This document shows, one piece after another, positions 1-5,283 of a stretch of DNA of 7,088 nucleotides. The notes beneath the pieces were generated by a model, which saw only the letters and a list, made by a program, of their open reading frames with translations, was not told the DNA's origin and ran no database searches. Both the position numbers and the translations under genes were made by a program. The DNA lies in assembly GCA_030620005.1 (NCBI GenBank), contig JAUXAJ010000268.1, positions 1-7,088 on the forward strand, read 5' to 3'. The stretch's first letter is position 1; each line of letters begins with the position of its first letter. The DNA is from Promethearchaeota archaeon (GTDB lineage Archaea; Asgardarchaeota; Lokiarchaeia; Sigynarchaeales; SOKP01).

Positions 1-30
1 TTAATTACTTTAACACTTAAAAGAAATTGG

Positions 31-62
31 GTGAGATTTGATGTTAAGCATTGAAATTTCAC
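31..62 (+). other. Hairpin overlapping a Shine-Dalgarno-like site
   Basis: GTGAGATTT (31-39) can pair with AAATTTCAC (54-62), giving nine pairs with one G-U wobble; two more wobble pairs (bases 29-30 with 63-64) could extend it. The 14-base loop holds the ATG at 41. The left arm contains the GGTGA that would serve as ribosome binding site for that ATG, so folding would hide it. Whether this is regulation or chance in AT-rich DNA cannot be told. Confidence 0.3.
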
Positions 63-73
63 TTAGGAGATAA
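41..73 (+). CDS. Micro-ORF, 10 residues (possible leader peptide)
   Basis: ATG at 41 opens a ten-codon frame (MLSIEISLRR) ending with TAA at 71-73. GGTGA at 30-34 matches the archaeal Shine-Dalgarno with a 6-base spacer, the same spacing as the well-supported gene at 5296. A stop at 32-34 in the same frame shows this is not the tail of a longer gene. The next micro-ORF starts two bases after its stop. Nothing in the peptide indicates function, and frames this short arise easily by chance. Confidence 0.2.
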   Translation: MLSIEISLRR

Positions 74-75
74 AA

Positions 76-141
76 ATGCAATGTCTTACTAAAATTATTA
101 AAATTAACAATAATTACAAATTACAAAACTTAAGTAAATAA
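76..141 (+). CDS. Micro-ORF, 21 residues
   Basis: ATG at 76 opens a 21-codon frame beginning MQCLTKIIKINNN and ending with TAA at 139-141. AGGAG at 65-69 lies inside the preceding micro-ORF with a 6-base spacer, so the two could be translationally coupled. The composition (Ile, Asn, Lys) is what AT-rich noncoding DNA gives by chance. The support is therefore only the ribosome binding site and the tandem arrangement. Confidence 0.2.
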   Translation: MQCLTKIIKINNNYKLQNLSK

Positions 142-437
142 CATATTCTTTTTTATCTACTTTCATGTATTTTTCCTCTTTCAACTATAATTTAAAATAT
201 TTGTCCTAAATATTATAAAGAAATTTAAAAAAATAAAAATAATCACTATTGAACTGGATAAGTACTCCCGCCCTAACGCAAGATTCAGCTTACTTGGTTT
301 TAAATAAAAATTAAATTCAGAATAAAAAAACAAGTTTTATTTCTAATCTCTTAATAATTTAAAGACGAATTCGCTAAAAGAAGAATTCTACACAATACCC
401 TAAGATAAAAAAGAGACGAAAAAAAATGATTATATCT
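142..437. other. Intergenic stretch with a short GC-rich island
   Basis: No gene with a start was found. Most of it is extremely AT-rich, but bases 250-298 are close to half G+C. In the plus strand that island reads as ELDKYSRPNARFSLLGFK followed by TAA (308-310). The frame is open back to 191 but has no ATG, GTG or TTG start. It may be the eroded tail of a gene or a conserved noncoding element. Bases 407-426 hold the T-runs described separately. Confidence 0.3.
407..426 (-). terminator. Oligo-T terminator candidate for the Roadblock gene
   Basis: Read on the minus strand, 12 bases after the Roadblock stop codon there is a run of eight T (426-419), then CGTCTC, then six T (412-407). Runs of T without a required hairpin are the usual archaeal transcription termination signal. 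Confidence 0.55.
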
Positions 438-611
438 TCAATCAGGAGTAAGACTATCAAGATCAGATAAATCTAAACCGCTATCGAGCGTTTCGGGTAC
501 ATCTGATAAAAATTCGTCTAAAATCTCCTTCAACTCGTCGCCCGACCTCTTGAGAATGAGGCGTATCAGACCAATGTTTATGTCTGGGTCGGAAATCAGC
601 GTCAAGACCCC

Positions 612-648
612 TTATGATAGAAATGGAGGCTAACTCCTATCTCATATA
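612..648 (-). other. Insert 3 (37 bases) in the Roadblock gene
   Basis: It lies between codons for SSCG and GVLTL, which are adjacent in an ordinary Roadblock domain. Read through in frame it gives Y-M-R and then a TAG stop (639-637). It is strongly self-complementary: ATGAGATAGGAG on its left side pairs, with small bulges, with CTCCATTTCTATCAT on its right side. The exact edges could slide by a few bases because they are inferred from the protein. Confidence 0.6.
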
Positions 649-705
649 TCCGCAGCTTGACGCAAATATCTTTCCCCCGATAAATTCGCTCGTGACGATT
701 TCTAG

Positions 706-734
706 CATGAGGGAGCGCAGAGATCGCACATCCT
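706..734 (-). other. Insert 2 (29 bases) in the Roadblock gene
   Basis: It lies between the codons for ELGD and LEIVT. Unlike the surrounding AT-rich DNA it is GC-rich. It has ATG near its 5' side and CAT near its 3' side, with GCG and CGC between them able to pair, so a weak hairpin is possible. Read straight through, the frame reaches a TAG (704-702) just past the insert. Edges are inferred from the protein and could slide slightly. Confidence 0.55.
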
Positions 735-812
735 ATCTCCTAGTTCCAAGTTTTTGCCTTGCTCTTCCGAGGCGCAAAATACCGCACTTGCGATAGCTCC
801 TATTCCATCCAC

Positions 813-852
813 TTGCAGATATAAAGCGACACGCTTTTTATAAAAACATATT
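813..852 (-). other. Insert 1 (40 bases) in the Roadblock gene
   Basis: It lies between the codons for FPAD and VDGIG. Read in frame it gives N-M-F-L and then a TAA stop (840-838). It contains the perfect hairpin AAAGCG-TGT-CGCTTT, and ATA/TAT can extend the stem past a two-A bulge. Like the other two inserts it begins with three bases followed by ATG. Confidence 0.6.
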
Positions 853-987
853 GTCAGCTGGAAAATAGGAGAACTTGGAGACACTTGCGATGGTCAAACC
901 GGTTCGATCTACGAGGATAACTTTCTTGATACCACTTTCGGACTTAATGATTTTTGACAAGATGGTATCAAAACTTTTGGTATCCAA

Positions 988-1313
988 ACTAATCTTTACA
1001 CACCTTCTATTTTTAATTTTTAAGATTTTATTTCAGATTTTAATAAAAAAATTTGATATCTTTATTATTAATATTAATACAATCTAATCTTATAAATTTG
1101 ATCTTATCCATTTTTTCTAAAGTTGGTTCTATTTGGTTTGATTGAGCAAATTGTAAAGCAAACTGCGTTCCTTACGCGTATTCACGGGCAAGAATTAGGT
1201 CCAGAAAATAAAATCTCTTTATATATTATCTTGAATTAATTGATATATACGTGTTGAAGTCAATATTTTTTAATTGAATTATTTATTATTTCTTGAAAAA
1301 ATGTGCTAAAAGC
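988..1313. other. Divergent upstream region of the Roadblock and SDR genes
   Basis: The left part is AT-rich leader of the minus-strand Roadblock gene. Bases 1141-1203 are a more GC-rich island. In the plus strand a frame open from 1102 reads there as IEQIVKQTAFLTRIHGQELG and runs to a stop at about 1234; TTG codons at 1123 and 1138 are the only starts. It may be a gene remnant or a small protein of about 38 residues, but I do not recognise it. The right part holds the TATA candidates for the SDR gene. Confidence 0.3.
1218..1249 (+). promoter_or_regulatory. TATA-box candidates for the SDR gene
   Basis: TTTATATATT (1218-1227) is the best match to an archaeal TATA box and would place transcription start near 1248. 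GATATATAC (1242-1250) and the weaker ATTTATTATT (1281-1290) are alternatives. The last would give a nearly leaderless transcript for the ATG at 1314, which has no Shine-Dalgarno. Which one is used cannot be decided from the sequence. Confidence 0.4.
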
Positions 1314-2117
1314 ATGAATTTAGGCTTGGAAAATAAAGTTGCCTTAGTGTTAGCGTCAAGCAAGGGTTTAGGATTAGCTTGTGCTAAGGGTCTATTTGCA
1401 GAGGGCGCGAATATAGTTATTTGTAGTCGCTCAAAAGAAAATTTAAAGAAAGCAAAACAACAAATTGAAAAAATAGAATCTTTGGGCGAGAAAAACATTG
1501 TTTATTCGATTGTTGTAGATTTAAGCCGAGAAGATCAAATAAAGAATCTTGTAAAAGCGACATTAAATAAATTTGGGCGAATTGATATTTTAGTTCACAA
1601 CGCTGGTGGACCACCATCAGGCCCAATAAATAAAATGAGTAAGGCCGACTGGTCAAATTCTTTAAAGTTAAACTTACTTTCATTTATTCTGATAACAGGA
1701 TTAATTATTCCCGTGATGCAAGAGCAAAAAAACGGGAGAATCATTGCCATAACTTCTGTTTCCGTCAAGCAACCGTTAGAAAATTTGGTGCTTTCAAACA
1801 CAACCCGCCTTGGAGTTGTAGGCTTTGCTAAAACGCTAGCAAACGAGCACGCTAAGGATAATATTTTAGTAAATGTAGTTTGTCCTGGACCAACGCTTAC
1901 AGATCGAATGAAACAATTAATAAATAAGACAATAATAGATACTGGTAAGTCAGAAGAAGAAGTAACGAAATCTTGGACAAGACAAATTCCTTTAGGGCGA
2001 TTGGGAAGACCAGATGAATTGGCAAATTTAGTTGCGTTTTTAGCGTCTGAAAAAGCCAGTTATATAACAGGAACGGTCATTCAAGTGGATGGTGGCTTTG
2101 TTAAGGGACCTTTCTAG
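1314..2117 (+). CDS. Short-chain dehydrogenase/reductase-like protein lacking the YxxxK pair
   Basis: This 267-residue protein has the SDR Rossmann fold, which binds NAD(P) to reduce or oxidise carbonyl/hydroxyl groups. Residues 14-20 (ASSKGLG) stand where TGxxxGxG normally lies. CSRS (37-40) follows strand 2, D69 is in the VVDLS segment, NAGG is at 96-99, N120 is in the LNLL segment, and S148 is the usual catalytic serine. PG (191-192) and the C-terminal DGG tail are typical. The Tyr and Lys expected 13 and 17 residues after S148 are replaced by S161 and R165 in the segment LSNTTRLG. A recognised FabG-like subgroup departs from the tetrad in a similar way; I cite that from memory. The activity is therefore uncertain. 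ATG at 1314 is chosen because [12 protein letters not shown] is the normal N-terminus; an in-frame TTG at 1293 would add seven unlikely residues. Its stop lies 23 bases from that of the convergent mutarotase-like gene. Confidence 0.9.
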   Translation: MNLGLENKVALVLASSKGLGLACAKGLFAEGANIVICSRSKENLKKAKQQIEKIESLGEKNIVYSIVVDLSREDQIKNLVKATLNKFGRIDILVHNAGGPPSGPINKMSKADWSNSLKLNLLSFILITGLIIPVMQEQKNGRIIAITSVSVKQPLENLVLSNTTRLGVVGFAKTLANEHAKDNILVNVVCPGPTLTDRMKQLINKTIIDTGKSEEEVTKSWTRQIPLGRLGRPDELANLVAFLASEKASYITGTVIQVDGGFVKGPF

Positions 2118-2140
2118 TTGAAAAGTAGAGCAAATTAAAA

Positions 2141-3208
2141 TTAAAACAGTTTTGGATTTGTAATTCCGAGATATTCTTCAATAACATGTAAAATTTCTTC
2201 TTTTGAAGAACAAATATATCCAAATAATTGATGTTTTACCTTGCTTTGAGATTTATTATCAACTGTTTTGAAAGGTGACAATTGAACTTCTATTTCTCCA
2301 AACATCAAGTCAGGCTTTTTTAAGGATTCACTATTGTACGATTGAATAACACCTATTTCTGAATCAGGATGATCTCTAGAAATATCAAAACAATCATCTT
2401 GATTTTTAGGAATATCATCCGATATTTTCACTACAAATCCGTAATCGTTAGAATCGGGAATTTTTAAGGTGTAACCAATTTTCGCTGCCCTAGAAAAATC
2501 AATATCTTCGGGCCGAACGGCTAATTTGTAAACATCGTCAACATCAATCTTAAAAGCGATGTAATTTTCTCCAACTTCTAAGCGCTCTTCCGGTATTAAT
2601 CGAATATACGACAGCGTTTCTGGATTTGGGTTTGTTGGTATCAAAACAGTTCCAGGATTTTCTACCCCTCCACTAATCACCTGGGTTAAAGACCAGCCAT
2701 TAATTTGTAGATATGGCGATGTAAACGAACATTCTTCAATAAATTGTATCCCGCAATATGGTAGTCCTGTTTTGATTGGTTCTTCGACTAAAGAAATGTG
2801 CCGTTTCAATTTCCCATCATAAGATTCTTTAATTAATTGATTTTTTAATGAGATGTCGGTTGAAAGGGTATGATCAATATCATTTGAAGACTTTATTTTA
2901 AAATTAGCAGGGTCGAGTCCAGGAGGACAAAACCAGCCAGTCCAAGTCTCAGGGTCTTTATAAAAAAAGGTCCTTTCTGGACTAATCCAGTAGCGATCGC
3001 CACCAATATTCCACACTGTTTTAAGATCCAGCTTTTGGATGTTGTGATCTACCCACAATAAATTCGTGCAACCTACCTTAGGAAAAATACCTAAAACGCG
3101 ACCACCATGTTCTGAAATTATCACTGAAGCTTCGTTTGATTTTAATTCTAAAAAATTTGTTTTATTCTTTAAAACTGACGTTAAAGAGTCTTTAGAAAAA
3201 TAATTCAT
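2141..3208 (-). CDS. Galactose-mutarotase-fold protein (DUF4380/DUF6786-like)
   Basis: This is a 355-residue protein without signal peptide or membrane helix. SEHGGRVLGIFP (32-43) and the block NIGGDRYWISPERTFFYKD (67-85) resemble the 'GGR' and 'GGExxWxxPE' motifs of uncharacterised families with the aldose-1-epimerase (mutarotase) beta-sandwich fold. The late segment FGEIEVQLSPF (303-313) resembles the 'ElE...sp' strand of the same group. Such proteins bind or epimerise sugars; no catalytic His/Glu pair can be assigned by eye, so a substrate is not proposed. A conserved-looking stretch INGWSLTQV (169-177) is rich in aromatics, as in carbohydrate-binding clefts. The gene converges on the SDR gene with 23 bases between stops, a possible but weak functional link. 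ATG at 3208-3206 is the only good start; no Shine-Dalgarno precedes it. Confidence 0.6.
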   Translation of the reverse strand: MNYFSKDSLTSVLKNKTNFLELKSNEASVIISEHGGRVLGIFPKVGCTNLLWVDHNIQKLDLKTVWNIGGDRYWISPERTFFYKDPETWTGWFCPPGLDPANFKIKSSNDIDHTLSTDISLKNQLIKESYDGKLKRHISLVEEPIKTGLPYCGIQFIEECSFTSPYLQINGWSLTQVISGGVENPGTVLIPTNPNPETLSYIRLIPEERLEVGENYIAFKIDVDDVYKLAVRPEDIDFSRAAKIGYTLKIPDSNDYGFVVKISDDIPKNQDDCFDISRDHPDSEIGVIQSYNSESLKKPDLMFGEIEVQLSPFKTVDNKSQSKVKHQLFGYICSSKEEILHVIEEYLGITNPKLF

Positions 3209-3227
3209 ATTATGTTATAATTAGGTT

Positions 3228-3356
3228 ATGAAATGTTTTAAAGATTTCACGCTTCATGAGTCATGTTCATGTGAAGAAAAGTTTTTTCATCTAAAGATAA
3301 CTAATTACATCGATTTCAGCGAAAAAGTTGGTTTTTTTTATTTTTTAATTTTTTAA
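3228..3356 (+). CDS. Possible small protein, 42 residues
   Basis: ATG at 3228 opens a 42-codon frame beginning MKCFKDFTLHESCSCEEKF and ending in a hydrophobic stretch (VGFFYFLIF) encoded by T-runs. The first 33 codons have a less AT-biased composition than the surrounding intergenic DNA and include Cys-Ser-Cys. No Shine-Dalgarno is present, and the TATA-like TTATAATTA (3215-3223) is too close to the start. The ATG is only 20 bases from the divergent mutarotase-like start. I do not recognise it; it could equally be noncoding, with the T-runs acting as a terminator for a short RNA. Confidence 0.2.
   Translation: MKCFKDFTLHESCSCEEKFFHLKITNYIDFSEKVGFFYFLIF
3252..3276. promoter_or_regulatory. Dyad in the divergent intergenic region
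   Basis: CATGAGTCATG (3255-3265) is a perfect dyad around its central base. It sits inside a wider imperfect hairpin in which CTTCATGA (3252-3259) pairs with TCA-TG-TGAAG (3267-3276), with a two-base bulge. Its location between divergent genes suits an operator, but no regulator is encoded nearby. Confidence 0.25.
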
Positions 3357-3400
3357 CCTTTTTAATATTCATTCAAAATTTTTTCTTCATTAGAGAAATA

Positions 3401-3445
3401 TTAAATATAAGTTTTTTTACTTCTTATATGTTAAATATAAGTTTT
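3401..3445 (+). promoter_or_regulatory. Tandem TATA-like repeat before the coiled-coil gene
   Basis: TTAAATATAAGTTTT occurs twice exactly, at 3401-3415 and 3431-3445, with a 30-base period. Each copy contains an AAATATAAG TATA-like core. The first copy would start transcription near 3430, making the ATG at 3428 leaderless or missed; the second would start near 3462, just before the in-frame ATG at 3473. The repeat therefore bears on which start codon is real. Confidence 0.45.
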
Positions 3446-4165
3446 GGTGATATTATCATTTCGGATCATAAGATGAAAGTTTTCGAAGATCAGATAATCG
3501 ATGCTTTCAAGGCAAAAGTAGAAAAATCAGAAAAAACAATTAGTGAACTTGAAAAAAATTTAAATGAACTGCAAGAAAAGTTAACAGTTAAAGAAGCAGA
3601 ACTGGTTTATGTAACTAAATCATTTAGCGAGCAAAATATAGGCTTCACGGTCGCACAAAAAAGTCTTGAATATAAAATCTCAACGTTAGAAGAGAAACTT
3701 AACAAGGCTAATCAAACGATCGTTGAAAAAGACACTTATATAAACGATATCGTGGCTAGCATGGAGGATTTAAGCGATAAGGAAAATTTAAAAGATGTGA
3801 TAATATCATCAAAAGACGAGCAAATTAATAAATTAACCGCTGAAATAGAAGTCTTACTCAAAAAAGATGAAAAACTGAACGATAAGATTTTAAAACAAGA
3901 TACTGAAATTTCAGAAAAGGATTTCATTATTGAAGAAATAACTATCAAATTTGAAAAAATTAACGCTGAATTAAAAGAATTTAAAATCCCGGAATTAACA
4001 GAAGTGGATTTATTAGAGGGGGACCGGCTAAGATGTCCCAAGTGTGATGCCGTTGGAAAAGACATAAAATCTGTTGAAGATAAAACGAAACCATTGAGCT
4101 ACGTAGGGAATATGCCAATGTACGCTAAAATAAATGTTTGTAAAAGATGTGGTCATGAGTTTTAA
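3428..4165 (+). CDS. Coiled-coil protein with C-terminal zinc ribbon
   Basis: This is a 245-residue protein. Residues about 17-190 are a long, highly charged heptad-rich coiled coil (for example ISELEKNLNELQEKL), with no membrane segment. A C-terminal zinc ribbon follows: C203-P-K-C206 and C238-K-R-C241-G, with 31 residues between the knuckles, ending almost at the last residue. The layout suggests a rod-like scaffold or adaptor in which the ribbon binds a protein or nucleic acid; no specific family is recognised. ATG at 3428 is the longest start. ATG at 3473 (M16, MKVFEDQIIDAF) is equally plausible, since the first 15 residues are encoded by promoter-like repeats. The membrane-anchored zinc-finger gene begins 29 bases after its stop, so the two probably form one transcription unit. 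Confidence 0.8.
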   Translation: MLNISFGDIIISDHKMKVFEDQIIDAFKAKVEKSEKTISELEKNLNELQEKLTVKEAELVYVTKSFSEQNIGFTVAQKSLEYKISTLEEKLNKANQTIVEKDTYINDIVASMEDLSDKENLKDVIISSKDEQINKLTAEIEVLLKKDEKLNDKILKQDTEISEKDFIIEEITIKFEKINAELKEFKIPELTEVDLLEGDRLRCPKCDAVGKDIKSVEDKTKPLSYVGNMPMYAKINVCKRCGHEF

Positions 4166-4194
4166 GATTTGCGATATGGACATTCCAAAATTAA

Positions 4195-4881
4195 TTGATT
4201 ATTCAATATATCCTTCTATTAGTGTTTGGTTTGGTGTTATTCAAAACAGGTATAACCCTATTTAATGGACACCTCAGAGCTCTTAATATCGCAATTTTAT
4301 TACCTCTTTCACCTCTTTTCTGTATCATGGGAGGCTTGATTTCTATATCTCCAATAATTATTAAACCAGACTTTTTTCAAAAAGCAAGGATTTTTTGGCT
4401 TGTAATAGGATCTATTTGTATTAGTATTGTTTGTGCTCTCGAAGTTTTTTTTATATGGATTTTTGTTATTCATGAAATTGCCTTAGAACTTTCAATTATA
4501 GGATTACTCCTTATTGTAGTTCTACTATTAATGTTTAACAAGGTTTTAAGTAGTATTAAAATACAAGTTTCAGAAAATAGAGAAGATAAGTTGAATCTGT
4601 TAGGAATGTTCTCAAGACCTAAAAAAGTCACGGAAGAAGAAGTGTCCGTTTCGAAAGAAAAGGGAATTTGCTTAGTGTGTAAGGGCGATATTCACAGGTT
4701 AACATACATATGTCCAAAATGTAAAACATTTTATTGCGTGAAATGTTCGAAAGCACTTAGCGACATGGAAAACATGTGCTGGGTTTGCGAATCGCCATTT
4801 GATGAGTCCAAGCCCGTAAAATTGCTTGAAAAAGAAACGGATGAAGTTGTAATTGAAGAAGAAAAACAACAAAAAAAATGA
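4195..4881 (+). CDS. Four-helix membrane protein with FYVE/RING-like zinc finger
   Basis: This is a 228-residue protein. Hydrophobic segments lie at about 5-23, 31-56, 66-93 and 97-114. A cytoplasmic-type linker and an eight-cysteine finger follow: C159-x2-C162, C173-x2-C176, C181-x2-C184, C195-x2-C198. The spacing (x2, x10, x2, x4, x2, x10, x2) is that of cross-braced treble-clef fingers and fits FYVE very closely. The basic R-x-HHCR motif that binds PI3P in FYVE domains is absent (here TYICPKC), so lipid binding is not implied. A RING-type partner-binding role is the alternative. The tail after the finger (DESKPVKLLEKE, then acidic and Lys-rich) is likely disordered. TTG at 4195 directly follows an in-frame stop and starts the first helix; no ATG fits and no Shine-Dalgarno is seen. 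Likely cotranscribed with the coiled-coil gene, 29 bases upstream. Confidence 0.8.
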   Translation: MIIQYILLLVFGLVLFKTGITLFNGHLRALNIAILLPLSPLFCIMGGLISISPIIIKPDFFQKARIFWLVIGSICISIVCALEVFFIWIFVIHEIALELSIIGLLLIVVLLLMFNKVLSSIKIQVSENREDKLNLLGMFSRPKKVTEEEVSVSKEKGICLVCKGDIHRLTYICPKCKTFYCVKCSKALSDMENMCWVCESPFDESKPVKLLEKETDEVVIEEEKQQKK

Positions 4882-4883
4882 AC

Positions 4884-4907
4884 TAATCTGCTATCAATGA
4901 TAGATTA
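4884..4907 (+). other. Hairpin after the membrane zinc-finger gene
   Basis: TAATCTGCTATC (4884-4895) pairs with GATAGATTA (4899-4907), nine pairs with a two-base GC bulge and an AAT loop, starting two bases after the stop codon. No T-run follows, so it is more likely an mRNA 3'-end structure than a classical terminator. Confidence 0.4.
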
Positions 4908-4966
4908 TGCATAAAATATAGTTAGACAAAGTTAAACATTTGATAACCATTTACTTTCAGTTTGCG

Positions 4967-5029
4967 TTATTCATACCGTTTCCGAACATGCCCGCAAGAA
5001 GTACAAACCTCAAATATATTCGGGAAGAT
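4967..5029 (-). pseudogene. Possible relic of a zinc-ribbon protein C-terminus
   Basis: On the minus strand bases 5029-4967 read IFEVCTSCGHVRKRYE after four lead residues and end with TAA, immediately preceded upstream by an in-frame TAG (5032-5030). The C-x2-C-G pattern close to a terminus is the usual second knuckle of a zinc ribbon and resembles VCKRCGHEF at the end of the 3428-4165 protein. The patch is richer in G+C than its surroundings. No first CxxC knuckle is visible upstream, so only a fragment could remain; chance is a real alternative. Confidence 0.25.
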
Positions 5030-5047
5030 CTATATTTGTCTTTATGA

Positions 5048-5070
5048 TCATTTACATAAAATGTAAATGA
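5048..5070. promoter_or_regulatory. Perfect 10-bp inverted repeat
   Basis: TCATTTACAT (5048-5057) and ATGTAAATGA (5061-5070) are exact inverted copies around AAA. It lies about 165 bases after the upstream gene and about 123 bases before the TATA box of the next one. It could be an operator for a dimeric regulator or an RNA hairpin. No T-run follows directly. Confidence 0.4.
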
Positions 5071-5192
5071 GTTAATACTATATTATTATAATAATTGATT
5101 AAAAATAGTAGTAAATTAAAAAATATCCAAATATATTTCATTCTTATATTGATTTAAAAGATATTAAGGTTTTATAAAACTTTAAATAATAA

Positions 5193-5201
5193 TTTATATA
5201 T
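5193..5201 (+). promoter_or_regulatory. TATA box of the first paralogue
   Basis: TTTATATAT matches the archaeal TATA consensus. Transcription would start near 5222, leaving a leader of about 74 bases before the TTG start at 5296. Confidence 0.5.
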
Positions 5202-5283
5202 TTTTCCTAGAAGGTTCAAATGAAAGAGATTTAACTTCTAATTTATCAAGAAACTCTCATCCTTTTTATCTCTCTTTTAATGC

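Larger units (their letters stand above)
438..987 (-). pseudogene. Roadblock/LC7 domain protein, interrupted by three short inserts
   Basis: Roadblock/LC7 proteins are small dimeric scaffolds that pair with Ras-like GTPases (MglB and Ragulator-type roles) and are abundant in Asgard archaea. Four minus-strand blocks read in order as one domain: 987-853 (LDTKSFDTILSKIIK..., KKVILVDRTGLTIAS), 812-735 (VDGIGAIASAVFCASEEQG), 705-649 (LEIVTSEFIGGKIFASSCG) and 611-438 (GVLTLISDPDINIGLIRL, then an acidic tail rich in Asp/Leu). The signatures 'VILVDRTGLTIAS' and 'LISDPDINIGLIRL' match the family's first strand pair and its C-terminal DP-x-NxG segment. Joined, they give 147 codons, usual for a single Roadblock domain plus tail, with no internal stop. 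They are separated by 40, 29 and 37 extra bases that break the frame each time. A TTG at 987-985 is the likely start; AAGGTG (1006-1001) lies 13 bases before it, rather far for a Shine-Dalgarno. Codon use is richer in G+C (many ATC, GTC, CTC) than in neighbouring genes. It is listed as a pseudogene because no continuous frame exists; expression after RNA removal or translational bypass is not excluded. Confidence 0.8.

Noticed and set aside
614..884. Apparent ORFs of 60 residues on both strands at 614-796 (+) and 702-884 (-)
   Set aside because: The plus-strand frame is antisense to the Roadblock blocks. The minus-strand frame contains one true Roadblock block (812-735) flanked by insert sequence, so neither is a gene on its own.
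901..910. GGTTCGATCT, resembling a tRNA T-loop
   Set aside because: No acceptor or anticodon stem surrounds it. On the minus strand these bases are codons of the Roadblock segment VDRTG.
875..1087. Plus-strand 70-residue ORF at 875-1087
   Set aside because: It is antisense to the N-terminal Roadblock block and then continues through AT-rich leader, giving a low-complexity Ile/Phe/Leu tail.
1417..1801. Minus-strand ORFs within the SDR gene
   Set aside because: Shadows of a well-supported SDR coding sequence; no start signal or family motif.
3736..4065. Minus-strand 109-residue ORF opposite the coiled-coil gene
   Set aside because: Ser/Phe-rich antisense of a Glu/Lys-rich coiled coil, a common shadow pattern.
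5213..5222. GGTTCAAATG, resembling a tRNA T-loop
   Set aside because: No cloverleaf partners are found on either side; it lies in the leader of paralogue A.
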